A stretch of 64,000 nt of DNA from CAIYRG01 sp964494505 (GCA_964494505.1 CAZBRO010000005.1:62001-126000), one strand, 5' to 3'. Counted from the stretch's first letter, positions 49,955 through 58,723 are shown. Numbers and translations are program-made. Notes: generated from the letters alone by a model not told the origin.

Positions 49955-50125
49955 ATCTGTTCCCCCTCCCTTGAAAAGGGAGGGTCGAAGCCGTCCTTCC
50001 CCCGGAATTATTTCGGAGGAAGGAAGGCTTCGGGGAGGGATCCTGCCACGGGAGGCCGCCAGTGACCCCCACCCGAGCCGCTTGTGCGGCTCGTCCTTCC
50101 CCTTTCAGGGGGAGGTGCACACAAC
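49955..50125. repeat. Composite GC-rich palindromic repeat
   Basis: A cluster of hairpins: CTCCCTTGAAAAGGGAG near 49974, a larger one with GAAGCC and GGCTTC arms (49987-50030) around CCGGAATTATTTCGG, GAGCCGC/GCGGCTC near 50074-50091 and CCTTTCAGGGGGAGG near 50100-50115. These are parts of a dispersed alphaproteobacterial intergenic element. It separates the dehydratase gene from the methyltransferase gene on the same strand and might lower transcription of the downstream genes. Confidence 0.7.
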
Positions 50126-50140
50126 GATTGCCCGTGCTGG

Positions 50141-51229
50141 TCATTCGGCCGCCACCCGGTTGGCCGGGAGGGCTTCGAACGCGGCGATATCGGCAAGCGA
50201 CACCTCCCGCATGTTGCGGCCGTCGAGATGGGCGCGATGCCAGCGCACGATCCAGGCGAGCGCATCGGGGGCCGAGAATTTCGTCCGCCAGCCGAGGGTC
50301 TTCGCGGCCAGCTCCGGATCGAGCGAAAGCTGTGTCTTCTCCGGCAGAATCTCGCCGGGCTGGAGCGTCCAGCCTTGCGCCGCGCCGAAGCCCGTTTGCA
50401 GGCGCTCGACGATCTCGCGCACGGTCAGCCGCGGTTCGTCCGGCGACGGCCCGAAATTCAGCGCTTTGGGTGCGCCGGCCGGATTGCGCGTCAGATGCTC
50501 CGTGTACGCCAGATAGCCCGACACAACATCCAGCACGTGCTGCCAGGGCCGCGTGGCGCCAGGGTAGCGCAGCGTCACGGGCTCCCCCTCTATGCTGGCG
50601 CGAATGATGTCGGGGATCAGGCGGTCGTTCGCCCAATCGCCGCCGCCGATCACATTGCCGCCGCGCGCGACGCCGAGAACGGGACTTCCGGCATCGCGCA
50701 GAAAACTCTTGCGCCAGCTGCGCGCCACCATTTCGGTCGCGGCCTTGGACGCGCTGTAGGGATCGTCGCCCGCGAGCGCATCGTCCTCGCGGAAGGCGCG
50801 CCCCGAATCGTTGTTGTCGTAGACCTTGTCGCTGGTGATCACGAGTATGGTGCGCAGGCTGGGGCGTTTGGCCACTGCCGACAGCAGGTTCACCGTTCCC
50901 ATCACATTGCTGGCGAAGGTCTCGACCGGATCGGCATAGGAGCGCTTGACCAGCGCCTGCGCCGCCATGTGGATCACGATCTCCGGATCGGATTGTTCGG
51001 CCGCGTTCGCAACCGCGGACGCATCGCGCAAATCGCCGATGATGGAATGAAGCTTCGGCCACGGCGCGGCCAGGGTGAAGACGCAATCGCGGTCATCGGG
51101 CGGGGCGAGCGCGAAGCCGGTCACATCGGCGCCGAGCCGCTCCAGCCACAGCGCCATCCACGCGCCCTTGAATCCGGTATGCCCGGTCAGGAGCACGCGC
51201 TTCCCGCGCCAGAATTCCGCGCCCGTCAT
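50141..51229 (-). CDS. rfbG: CDP-glucose 4,6-dehydratase
   Basis: A 362-residue NAD-dependent dehydratase converting CDP-glucose to CDP-4-keto-6-deoxyglucose. FWRGKRVLLTGHTGFKGAWMALWLE at the N-terminus carries the NAD-binding glycines, VITSDKVYDNNDSGRAF is the RfbG-type active-site segment, DPYSASKAATEMV gives YXXXK, and ARGGNVIGGGDWANDRLIPD is highly conserved in this enzyme. The ATG at 51227-51229 is preferred over a GTG eight codons earlier. It lies 151 bp downstream of rfbF, with a palindromic repeat in the gap, and is followed by methyltransferase, epimerase and reductase genes. Confidence 0.94.
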   Translation of the reverse strand: MTGAEFWRGKRVLLTGHTGFKGAWMALWLERLGADVTGFALAPPDDRDCVFTLAAPWPKLHSIIGDLRDASAVANAAEQSDPEIVIHMAAQALVKRSYADPVETFASNVMGTVNLLSAVAKRPSLRTILVITSDKVYDNNDSGRAFREDDALAGDDPYSASKAATEMVARSWRKSFLRDAGSPVLGVARGGNVIGGGDWANDRLIPDIIRASIEGEPVTLRYPGATRPWQHVLDVVSGYLAYTEHLTRNPAGAPKALNFGPSPDEPRLTVREIVERLQTGFGAAQGWTLQPGEILPEKTQLSLDPELAAKTLGWRTKFSAPDALAWIVRWHRAHLDGRNMREVSLADIAAFEALPANRVAAE

Positions 51230-51318
51230 TCCCACGGCCTTCTGTAACACCAACGCTTGTCATGGCGCTGCTTGACAGGGCCAACCAGCCGGCGCGCGTC
51301 TGCGCGCCGAATGAATAC

Positions 51319-51355
51319 GTCATCGCCTGGATGGCCTGCTTTGGCGGGCCATGAC
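51319..51355. repeat. Palindromic repeat in the rfbF-rfbG gap
   Basis: A single hairpin-forming sequence with outer arms GTCAT and ATGAC and inner GGCC/GGCC arms around TGCTTTGGCG, set between rfbF and rfbG. It has the look of a short dispersed palindrome of the GTCATGGCCCGCC type seen in other alphaproteobacteria. Confidence 0.55.
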
Positions 51356-51380
51356 ATGCCGTACGGGCCAAAGTGCAGTT

Positions 51381-52157
51381 TCATTCCCAAATCTTCCACG
51401 GCGCGTTGCCGGTCGCCCAGGCCGCTTCGAGTTGTTCTTTTTCGCGCAGCGTATCCATCGGCTGCCAGAAACCGTCGTGCCGGAACGCGACCAGTTGGCC
51501 GGTCCTGGCGAGATGCTCCAGCGGTTCGCGCTCCCAGATGGTGCGGTCGCTGTCGATCAGATCGAGCACGCGAGGGCTGAGCACGAAGAAGCCGCCATTG
51601 ATGAAGCCGGTTTCGACGTTGGGCTTCTCCTGGAACTCCACCGCCTGATCGCCCTGCAGGTCCACCACGCCGAAACGGCCGGGCGGGTGCACGACCGTCA
51701 TGCTTGCGAGTTTCTTATGGCCGCGGTGGAAGGCAAGGAGCTTGGTGATGTCGACATTGCCGAGACCGTCGCCATAGGTCAGGCAGAACGCCTCCTCGCC
51801 TTCGAGATGGGATTTGAGCCGCCGCACGCGGCCCCCCGTCTCGGTGGAAAGGCCGGTATCGACCAGTGTGACGCGCCAAGGCTCGCGGCCGTTCGCGCCG
51901 AGGAATTCCATCCGCCCCTTGGCGAGGTCGAACGTCACATCATCCGTATGCAGAAGATAATTGGCGAAATATTCCTTGATGACGTAGCCCTGGTAGCCCA
52001 GGCACACGAGAAAATCGGTGACGCCGTGGGTCGCGTAGATCTTCATGATGTGCCACAGGATCGGCTTGCCGCCGATCTCGATCATGGGCTTGGGGCGCAG
52101 ATGCGTCTCTTCCGATATCCGCGAGCCGCGTCCGCCGGCGAGGATGACCGCCTTCAT
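51381..52157 (-). CDS. rfbF: Glucose-1-phosphate cytidylyltransferase
   Basis: A 258-residue nucleotidyltransferase that makes CDP-glucose from CTP and glucose-1-phosphate. MKAVILAGGRGSRISEETHLRPKPMIEIGGKPILWHIM is the cytidylyltransferase signature (the GGRGSRISEETHLRPKPM form is specific to RfbF), and CLTYGDGLGNVDITKLLAFH holds the catalytic aspartate. EFQEKPNVETGFINGGFF and FWQPMDTLREKEQLE are the substrate-side motifs. It is the first committed step of the sugar pathway and starts four bases after the glycosyltransferase gene stop, so the glycosyltransferase and its donor synthesis are one operon. Confidence 0.95.
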   Translation of the reverse strand: MKAVILAGGRGSRISEETHLRPKPMIEIGGKPILWHIMKIYATHGVTDFLVCLGYQGYVIKEYFANYLLHTDDVTFDLAKGRMEFLGANGREPWRVTLVDTGLSTETGGRVRRLKSHLEGEEAFCLTYGDGLGNVDITKLLAFHRGHKKLASMTVVHPPGRFGVVDLQGDQAVEFQEKPNVETGFINGGFFVLSPRVLDLIDSDRTIWEREPLEHLARTGQLVAFRHDGFWQPMDTLREKEQLEAAWATGNAPWKIWE

Positions 52158-52161
52158 GTCG

Positions 52162-54597
52162 TCACCGTCCGAGGGTTTTGTCGACAGTCGCCTCGAAATT
52201 CTTCACCCAGCGCTTGGCGTCGCCGAGCGGCGAGGTCCGAAGGCGTGTGCGCAGGTTCTGGCGCAGATCGCGCAGGCGCGCTTTGTCCTTGGCGAGTTCG
52301 ACGGAGATGTCGACATAGTTCTCCCGCGTGAAGGCGCAAAGATCGCCAAGTCCCGCATTGTTGAGGTTGCTGTAGCTCAAGCGTTCGAAGAACGCCTCCC
52401 CCACCAGCGTCACGGTGGGACAGCCCATCCACAGCGTCTCGCAGGTGGTGGTGCCCCCTGTGTGCGGCGCCGAATCGAGCGCGATGTCGATGCGGTTGTA
52501 ATGGCGCAGATGCTTGCCGCGCACGCTCTCGTACATCAGCCGGTCATCGGTCACCCCCCATTTGGCGAATTCGCCCGCCGTGTTGGCGCGGAACGAGGGC
52601 GCGCCCGCTTCCGGCCGCACGAACAGGAAGCGCGAATCCGGGACCTTGTTCATCACCTCCGCCCACAGACGGAACAGCTCGGGCGTGTATTTGTAGGGGT
52701 TGTTCATGGTGCCGAAGGTGACGAAACCGTTCTTGTCGGCGGCAAGCTCGGGCTCGATGGGCTCGTCGCGGAAACCCAGCCGCCCCAGCACCACCCAGCT
52801 TTCCGGCATGATGAAGGGCTTTTCGACCAGCAGCGCGGGATCGTCCGGTTTGATGAAGGGATCGACCAGGATGTAGTCGATCTCGGCGATGCCGGCGGAA
52901 TGGGGATAGCCGAGCCAGCTCACCTGCTGGGGTGCGGCGTGATAGGCCATCACTTCGAGCCGGTTGTACCGGGTCGAGCCGCCGAGCTCGAACAGGATGT
53001 CGAGGTCGTCGTCGTTGATGCGCTGGGCGATTTCTTGGTCGGTCGCTTCCAGCATGGAATGGAAGTTCAGCACGCGCTGCTGGATGAAGGACTGCACGCG
53101 GTCGGCGGGTGCGGGATAAAACGAATAGCAGACGAACTCGAAGCGATCGCGGTCGTAATGCTCGATGATCGGCATGGCGAAATAGGCCACCGGATGATCG
53201 CGCAGGTCCGACGACATCAGGCCGATGCGGATCTTCGAGCGCAAGGCCGTGCGCCGCGGACGGTGCCTGATCGGCGTCTTGTCCGCCTGCTCGGCCACTC
53301 TGCGGCCCCATTCGCGGTGCCAATAGACGAGTTCGCGGCGGTCTTCGGGGGTCACCACGCGTCCCAATTGATTGTGCAGCGAGCCGACATTCATGCGGTC
53401 GACCCAGAAAGCCATCAGCTTGGAGCGGTCGCCGAGCGCGTCGAGCCCTGGATAATCGGCGAGCCGCAGGAAAACCCCGGACAGGTTGGCGGCATGGGGG
53501 GTGAGGTCGACGCCCGTCTCGATGAGCTGATGGGCGACCTTGCCCGCTTCCTCGATATGGTCGGATTCGACGCCGTAGCGGCTGTCGAGCAGGCTCTTGC
53601 AGAGGCCGGACAGGCAGCGCGGATCGTTGGGCTTCAGTTCGAGCGCGCGCCTGAGAAAGGTGTTCGCCTCCTCGTAGCGGCGGAGCGAATAGCCCAGCAG
53701 ATGGCCGAGCCTGAGCAGGGTCTCGACATCGGCCGGGTCCTTGGCCAGCAATTCCTTGTGCACGGCTTCGGCTTCGGCGAACCGGCTGCGGCGCTGGTAA
53801 TAGGCGGCTTTCGCACGCATGTGCTCGGGGTTGTTCGGTTCGGCCGCGATTGCCTTGTCGATTTCGGCCAGCACTTCGGCATCGTCCGCGCCCATACGCT
53901 GGAGTGCGATGGCGCGGCTGGTGAAGATGCGGTGATTTTTGGGGTCGAGATCCTGGGCCCGCGAAAACGCCCCCAAAGCGAGCGCGAACTCGTCCTTGCC
54001 CATGAGGGCCTGGCCGAGCAGCCGCATGGTTTCCGAATCCTTGGGCTTGAGCTCGGCGGCGCGCTTCATCGCATCCACCGCCGGTCCGAAGTCTCCCATC
54101 CCAAGCAGCGTGTTGCCGAGATTGTACCAGGGCGAATGGTTCTTGGGCTCGACCTCGGTTCCCTTGCGGAAGCAGGCGAGCGCGTCGTTGAGCCGCCCGC
54201 GCCGCTTCTGCACGACGCCCAGCAAATTGAGGACCGCGACGTCGTTGGGGCGGTGTTCGAGGATTTTCAGCGCGTGCTCTTCGGCCTCTGCAAGCTCGCC
54301 CGTCTGCAGCAAAGCTCCGATCAGCCGCTCCCGCAGCGGATCGCGCTCGGGGTCGATCTTCACCGCCGCGGCGAGATGCTCGGCCGCCGCCTTGGGGTCG
54401 CCGGTGAGCGTCGCCGTACGGGCAGCAGCTTCCAGGGCGGGAAGGTCGTCGGGGTTTATTTTGAGCAGCGCGAGATAGATCTGCCGGGCTTCAAAGAAGC
54501 GCCGCCCCTGTTCCAGGGCTGCGGCCGCCCGCAACTGCTTGCTATGTTCGTCCGCCGGTCTGGCCGCGGCGCCGGAGGGTTTGGTACGAACGTTCAT
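52162..54597 (-). CDS. TPR-repeat protein glycosyltransferase (GT41/SPINDLY-like)
   Basis: An 811-residue two-part enzyme. Residues about 20-350 are tetratricopeptide repeats (for example AVLNLLGVVQKRRGRLNDALACFRKG and LGQALMGKDEFALALGAFSRA). Residues about 430-800 form the glycosyltransferase region: RIGLMSSDLRDHPVAYFAMP, QVSWLGYPHSAGIAEIDY, FVTFGTMNNPYKYTP and the donor-binding segment SAPHTGGTTTCETLWMGCPT. This is the O-GlcNAc transferase/SPINDLY family, which glycosylates serine or threonine of proteins in the cytoplasm. The next gene makes CDP-glucose, so the donor may be a CDP-linked branched deoxy sugar rather than UDP-GlcNAc. It is the first gene of a seven-gene unit. Confidence 0.9.
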   Translation of the reverse strand: MNVRTKPSGAAARPADEHSKQLRAAAALEQGRRFFEARQIYLALLKINPDDLPALEAAARTATLTGDPKAAAEHLAAAVKIDPERDPLRERLIGALLQTGELAEAEEHALKILEHRPNDVAVLNLLGVVQKRRGRLNDALACFRKGTEVEPKNHSPWYNLGNTLLGMGDFGPAVDAMKRAAELKPKDSETMRLLGQALMGKDEFALALGAFSRAQDLDPKNHRIFTSRAIALQRMGADDAEVLAEIDKAIAAEPNNPEHMRAKAAYYQRRSRFAEAEAVHKELLAKDPADVETLLRLGHLLGYSLRRYEEANTFLRRALELKPNDPRCLSGLCKSLLDSRYGVESDHIEEAGKVAHQLIETGVDLTPHAANLSGVFLRLADYPGLDALGDRSKLMAFWVDRMNVGSLHNQLGRVVTPEDRRELVYWHREWGRRVAEQADKTPIRHRPRRTALRSKIRIGLMSSDLRDHPVAYFAMPIIEHYDRDRFEFVCYSFYPAPADRVQSFIQQRVLNFHSMLEATDQEIAQRINDDDLDILFELGGSTRYNRLEVMAYHAAPQQVSWLGYPHSAGIAEIDYILVDPFIKPDDPALLVEKPFIMPESWVVLGRLGFRDEPIEPELAADKNGFVTFGTMNNPYKYTPELFRLWAEVMNKVPDSRFLFVRPEAGAPSFRANTAGEFAKWGVTDDRLMYESVRGKHLRHYNRIDIALDSAPHTGGTTTCETLWMGCPTVTLVGEAFFERLSYSNLNNAGLGDLCAFTRENYVDISVELAKDKARLRDLRQNLRTRLRTSPLGDAKRWVKNFEATVDKTLGR

Positions 54598-54914
54598 CGA
54601 TAATCCTTATGCGGGAAGCGGGTCTTCCTAGCCTATTTGCCCGAGCGAGCGAAGAACCCAATCGTAAAGTGGTTTCCGCAAGCGGCTTTCCCCGTACACC
54701 ACGTGAAGCGAAGCTGTCGCAATTAACCCTTGGAACAGATTGCGAGGGCCGGGTCTGTCCTCGAATGCGTCCGGGGTGTTAAGAGTTTGATAATCATATA
54801 CAGGGAGCCTGACGCGGCATCCGGCTGCCAGGGCTCCCGTTCGATTGCGGCTGGCTGGCGCCTTCGGTCCTGGACCGGAAGGCGGAAATCCGATGGGGAA
54901 AAGGATTGAATTCG
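54598..54914. promoter_or_regulatory. Divergent control region and leader of the biosynthetic operon, 317 bp
   Basis: The gap between the glycosyltransferase gene (minus) and the biosynthetic operon (plus). An AT-rich patch (TTTGATAATCATATAC, 54786-54801) could hold a -10 element, but I find no good -35. Downstream of it are two strong hairpins: GGGAGCC/GGCTCCC (54803-54838, with an inner GGCA/TGCC stem) and GCCTTCGGTCC/GGACCGGAAGGC (54860-54883). They lie in the presumed leader before the AAGGA ribosome site and may affect expression of the operon. No known riboswitch pattern was recognised. Confidence 0.45.
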
Positions 54915-57122
54915 ATGCAGGGCGCTTGGGAAAATCTGTCCGATCCGGTCTTCGATCAGGCGAGCGCGCGCGGAGACGCGATAGCGCTGACCCAGGGCAA
55001 ACGGACGGTGAATTACCGCGAATTTGCCGAAAAGGTCGCCAAGGCCAGCGTTTTCATGCGCGACCTCGGCGTGAAGCCTGGAGAGGTCGTGGGCGTCGCG
55101 ATGGCGACCAGCATCGACCACGCCATTGTCTCCTTCGGCCTGATGCGCGCGGGTGCCATCCCGCTGGATTTGCCGCCCAAGCCCATGCCGGGCGCCATCA
55201 TCAATCCGGTCCAGCTTTTCGGCGTGGGCCGCCTGATCCGCGAGAGCTCGGCCTTTGCGGCACCGGCGGGCGTCACCGTGCACGAGGCCGACGCCGCTTT
55301 TCTTTCCGAACTTGACGCCAAGCGCGGCGATTTCCGCGAGGTGCGCGATGCCGACGAGGTGCACAATTTCAGCATGACATCGGGAAGCACGGGCTTTCCG
55401 AAAGGCGTGCTGACCACGCGCCGGCAGTGGCTCGCCCGCTTCGACACCGCGTTGAAGCTTTTCCCGGACATCCTCACGCCCGACCACCCGCCGACTTTGC
55501 TGGTCATCGGCGGCATGAGTTTTTCGGCGTTCTTCTTTTTCCTGGCCAATCAGCTTTTCATCGGCGGGCCGGTCGTGTTGATGGCAGAAAACCCCAATGA
55601 GAAATTCCTGCGCGACGAGATCAACAATTGGGACGATGCGGTCAGCCTGATCACGCCGCCGCTGGCGCGGAAATTTCTCGCGCTTCCCGTCGAAGACGGC
55701 GTCCTGTTCCCCAAGCTCAGGGCGCTCTTTATCGGCGCTGCGCCGCTCTATCCGGATGAAAAAGCGGCCGTGCTGAAAAAGCTCACCCCGAATTTTCGCG
55801 AGGTTTATGGGAGTGCGGCCTGCGGCTTCATTTCGAGCCTCAACACGGAGGAAATCTCCACGCACGGCGATAGCGTCGGACGGCCGGCTCCCGGTGTGGA
55901 GGTCGAGGCTGTGGATGCGAACGGGACTCCCGTTCCTGCCGGCAGCTTTGGGCATTTGCGCATCCGCGGGCCCGGAATCTCGAAAGGCTTCGTGAGCGAG
56001 AAGGGCACGGATGCCGACAAGGCGGAGGGCTTTCGCGACGGCTGGTATTACCCGGGCGACCTCGGAGGCTTCGACGCGAACGGATATATTCAGCTCAAGG
56101 GACGGCTTTCGGACGTGATCTACCGGCGCGGCGCCGAGATCATGCCGCTCGAACTGGAGCAGATTTTCGCCGGCCATGAATCGGTTGCCGACGCCGCCGT
56201 CGTGGGCGCGCCCAGCGAGGACAAGACCAGCAAGGATCAGCGCGTCATCGTCTTCATCGTACCGCGCGGGGAGCCGGACAAGGCGGCGCTCGCGCAATAT
56301 TGCCGCGCCCGCATCCCGGAGGCGAAATTTCCCGACCGCGTTTTCTTCGTGAAGAGCCTGCCCAAGAACGCCAATGGAAAGACCGATCGCGCCAAGCTCA
56401 AGGCCCTGGCAAGGCGCGGCCCGGAGAAGAAGCCTGCCGAGGCGCCAAAGACCCAGCCCGTCCAAACGCCAGCCGATCAGCAGAAGAAACGCGAAGCGCG
56501 CGCGAAGGAACAGCCGCTTCGATTTCCCGGCGGCCGTCCCGATATCGGAGCGGCGCAAACCATCCTGGCTGTGGAAGGTCAGCTCAACGGGCTGAGCAAT
56601 GAACTGTTCGTCAAGCCGCAGCCCAATTGCTCGCTGTCGCGCGGCGAGCGCGAGCTGCTTGCCGTTGCCGCCGCGGCGGCCAATGGCTGCTTCCGGTCCA
56701 TGGATGTTCATGGTGCCTGTGTGATCGAACTGCTCGGGAAGGAGGGGGCGGACATCGCAAGCCTGGTCGAAGACGTAAAGCGCGGAGTATTTGCGCGGCT
56801 GGATCCAAAGATGCGCGCGCTCGCCGAATTGGCCCGGACCGTCGCAGTCACGCCGCGGCAAATGGCGCAGTCTTTCATCGATGCCGCGGCCAAGGCCGGA
56901 GCCAAGGACACCGATATCGCACTTGCCGTTGCGATTGCGTCCGCCGATGCGATGTACTCAAGCCGCATGGAAGCGATGCGCGCGCCAACCAGCGCCAATC
57001 CGAAGGACTATGTGCCTATGGCTCGCGAAATCGCCAAGAAGGGCTATGCAATAGGCGCTCCTCCGCCATCGGCGATGGCCGGCGCGGCGCCCAAAGTAAT
57101 TCGGACGCAGAGGTCGAAATGA
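54915..57122 (+). CDS. Acyl-adenylating enzyme fused to an AhpD-like domain
   Basis: A 735-residue fusion. Residues 1-490 are an ANL-family adenylating enzyme: MTSGSTGFPKGV is the P-loop (near residue 154), YGSAACGF and YYPGDLGGFDANGYIQLKGR are the core motifs, and Lys489 in NANGKTDR is the catalytic lysine. A lysine/proline-rich linker follows (about 495-545). Residues 560-720 resemble AhpD/CMD helical proteins: NGCFRSMDVHG has Cys592, Ser595 and His599, where AhpD has Cys-X-X-Cys and His, so one cysteine is replaced by serine. It would activate a carboxylic acid for CoA or a carrier protein. The ATG at 54915 has AAGGA nine bases upstream. It opens the biosynthetic operon. Confidence 0.85.
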   Translation: MQGAWENLSDPVFDQASARGDAIALTQGKRTVNYREFAEKVAKASVFMRDLGVKPGEVVGVAMATSIDHAIVSFGLMRAGAIPLDLPPKPMPGAIINPVQLFGVGRLIRESSAFAAPAGVTVHEADAAFLSELDAKRGDFREVRDADEVHNFSMTSGSTGFPKGVLTTRRQWLARFDTALKLFPDILTPDHPPTLLVIGGMSFSAFFFFLANQLFIGGPVVLMAENPNEKFLRDEINNWDDAVSLITPPLARKFLALPVEDGVLFPKLRALFIGAAPLYPDEKAAVLKKLTPNFREVYGSAACGFISSLNTEEISTHGDSVGRPAPGVEVEAVDANGTPVPAGSFGHLRIRGPGISKGFVSEKGTDADKAEGFRDGWYYPGDLGGFDANGYIQLKGRLSDVIYRRGAEIMPLELEQIFAGHESVADAAVVGAPSEDKTSKDQRVIVFIVPRGEPDKAALAQYCRARIPEAKFPDRVFFVKSLPKNANGKTDRAKLKALARRGPEKKPAEAPKTQPVQTPADQQKKREARAKEQPLRFPGGRPDIGAAQTILAVEGQLNGLSNELFVKPQPNCSLSRGERELLAVAAAAANGCFRSMDVHGACVIELLGKEGADIASLVEDVKRGVFARLDPKMRALAELARTVAVTPRQMAQSFIDAAAKAGAKDTDIALAVAIASADAMYSSRMEAMRAPTSANPKDYVPMAREIAKKGYAIGAPPPSAMAGAAPKVIRTQRSK

Positions 57123-58723
57123 ATTCCGGGATCCTGGCGCGCGGGGAAAGGACCAGCCCGCTTGCATTCTGGCTTGGCGCCATCGCGGTTACGGTGGGCG
57201 TTGCTCTGCATCTGCCGATGTTCTTCGAATCCGCCAGCATGGGCTACATGATGGCCGGGATGCCCATGGACTGGGGGATGATCATCGGCATGGGCCTGAT
57301 CGTCGCCGGCTGTGCAGCGGCCGCTTACGGGCTGCTGCCCAAAGCGGCGCAGGACCTTCAGCCCGCGAGCCCCGAAGACCTGCTCCTTCCGGAGGGCGAA
57401 GCGCAGGACCAGCTCACGCCCGCGCATTGGCATCTGATGCTGACGCTCACCTTTGCGCTCATCATCGACACCATGAAGCCGGCATCCTTGGGTTTCGTCG
57501 TTCCCGGCATGGCGAAAGAATACAACATCTCGCGTGCGACGGTTGCCTTGCTGCCGTTTTTCGCCCTCTTCGGCACTACGGTGGGCTCGCTGGGCTGGGG
57601 CTTCCTTGCCGACCGTCTGGGCCGGCGGGCGGCGATCCTGCTGGCCGCGATCATGTTCATCGGAACGGCGATTTGCGGCGCCATGCCGTCATTCTATTGG
57701 AATCTCTTCATGTGCTTCCTGATGGGCGCCGCAGCCGGGGGCATGATGCCGATCACCTTCACGCTCCTGGCCGAGCTGGTACCGACGCGCCATCGCGGCT
57801 GGTTTCTGGTGGCCTTGGGCGGGTTTGGCCTTTCGGCCGGCTATCTCGGGGCCTCGACCGCGGCGGCTTTGCTGGAGCCGCATTTCGGCTGGCGCATCAT
57901 GTGGTTCCTCGGCCTTCCCACCGGAATCCTGCTGATACTGCTCAATGGATTTATTCCGGAATCGCCGAAATTCCTGATGCTCCGCGGGCGGACGCAAGAG
58001 GCGCTGGCGATCATGCGCCGCTTCAAGGCCCATCTTGCGATCCAGCAATGGAGCTGCGCGCTGGGCGTCGAGGAAACCGGTGCGGCCGATACGTCGTCTT
58101 TGTTCAAGCGGCCCTTCGCCGGCATCTCGGCCAGCGTGAACCTGGCGGCGCTGGCGTGGAGCCTGGTGAATTTCGGACTCGTCTTATGGCTGCCGGCCGA
58201 CCTTCGCGCACGCGGCTTCGATGTGCAGGCGTCCGATGCGCTGCTGGCGCAATCTTCCCTCGCCGCGCTCCCCACAGCCGCGCTGACGGCGTGGCTCTAT
58301 GCGCAGTGGAGCACGAAGTGGACGGTGGTGCTGCTCGGGCTCGTGACCGCGGGCGGGCTTGCAGGCGTCTCGCTCATGGGCACCGGCGTCTTCGGCGACA
58401 ATCCGCTGCCGCTGATTGCCATCCTCCTGGTCGGCAGCAACGGACTGATTGCAGCGCTTTTGCCCTATACTGCGGAGATCTATCCGCTCATGGTGCGAGG
58501 CCGCGGCACCGGCTTCGTCGCCGGAAGCAGCAAGATCGGGGGAATGGCCGGACAGATATTGGCGCTCGCCGGCGTGGTGCCGGGTCTGACGGCCGCGGCC
58601 CTGGTCCTTACCGCTCCGATGGTGGCCGCCGCGGGCATGATTGCGCGCTTTGGGCCGGAAACCCGCGAGCGCAGCCTGGACGAGGTGGATTGCCAGCGGC
58701 CGACCGAAGTCAATTTGGGTTGA
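57119..58723 (+). CDS. MFS transporter with two extra N-terminal helices
   Basis: A 534-residue carrier of the sugar/aromatic-acid type. A canonical twelve-helix part begins near residue 105 (HWHLMLTLTFALIIDTMKPASLGFVVPGM) and contains GFLADRLGRRAAIL after its second helix and IPESPKFLMLRGR between the halves. Ahead of it are two additional helices (LAFWLGAIAVTVGVALHLPMFF and MIIGMGLIVAGCAAAAYGLL) joined by an acidic loop, an addition I do not recognise from standard family members. In a biosynthetic operon it may import the precursor or export the product. The ATG at 57119 overlaps the stop of the upstream ligase gene by four bases. Confidence 0.85.
   Translation: MNSGILARGERTSPLAFWLGAIAVTVGVALHLPMFFESASMGYMMAGMPMDWGMIIGMGLIVAGCAAAAYGLLPKAAQDLQPASPEDLLLPEGEAQDQLTPAHWHLMLTLTFALIIDTMKPASLGFVVPGMAKEYNISRATVALLPFFALFGTTVGSLGWGFLADRLGRRAAILLAAIMFIGTAICGAMPSFYWNLFMCFLMGAAAGGMMPITFTLLAELVPTRHRGWFLVALGGFGLSAGYLGASTAAALLEPHFGWRIMWFLGLPTGILLILLNGFIPESPKFLMLRGRTQEALAIMRRFKAHLAIQQWSCALGVEETGAADTSSLFKRPFAGISASVNLAALAWSLVNFGLVLWLPADLRARGFDVQASDALLAQSSLAALPTAALTAWLYAQWSTKWTVVLLGLVTAGGLAGVSLMGTGVFGDNPLPLIAILLVGSNGLIAALLPYTAEIYPLMVRGRGTGFVAGSSKIGGMAGQILALAGVVPGLTAAALVLTAPMVAAAGMIARFGPETRERSLDEVDCQRPTEVNLG

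Noticed and set aside
1181..50125. Recurrent palindromes considered as a CRISPR array
   Set aside because: Copies are scattered singly or in inverted pairs far apart, with no regular spacers and no cas genes.
52045..54603. An 852-codon open frame on the plus strand opposite the glycosyltransferase gene
   Set aside because: It has no recognisable domain, while the minus strand encodes clear TPR and GT41 motifs. Long antisense frames are common in GC-rich DNA.
54723..56861. A 712-codon open frame on the minus strand opposite the fusion ligase
   Set aside because: Composition is that of an antisense shadow (rich in Arg, His, Gly, Ala) with no motif; the plus strand carries a full ANL enzyme.
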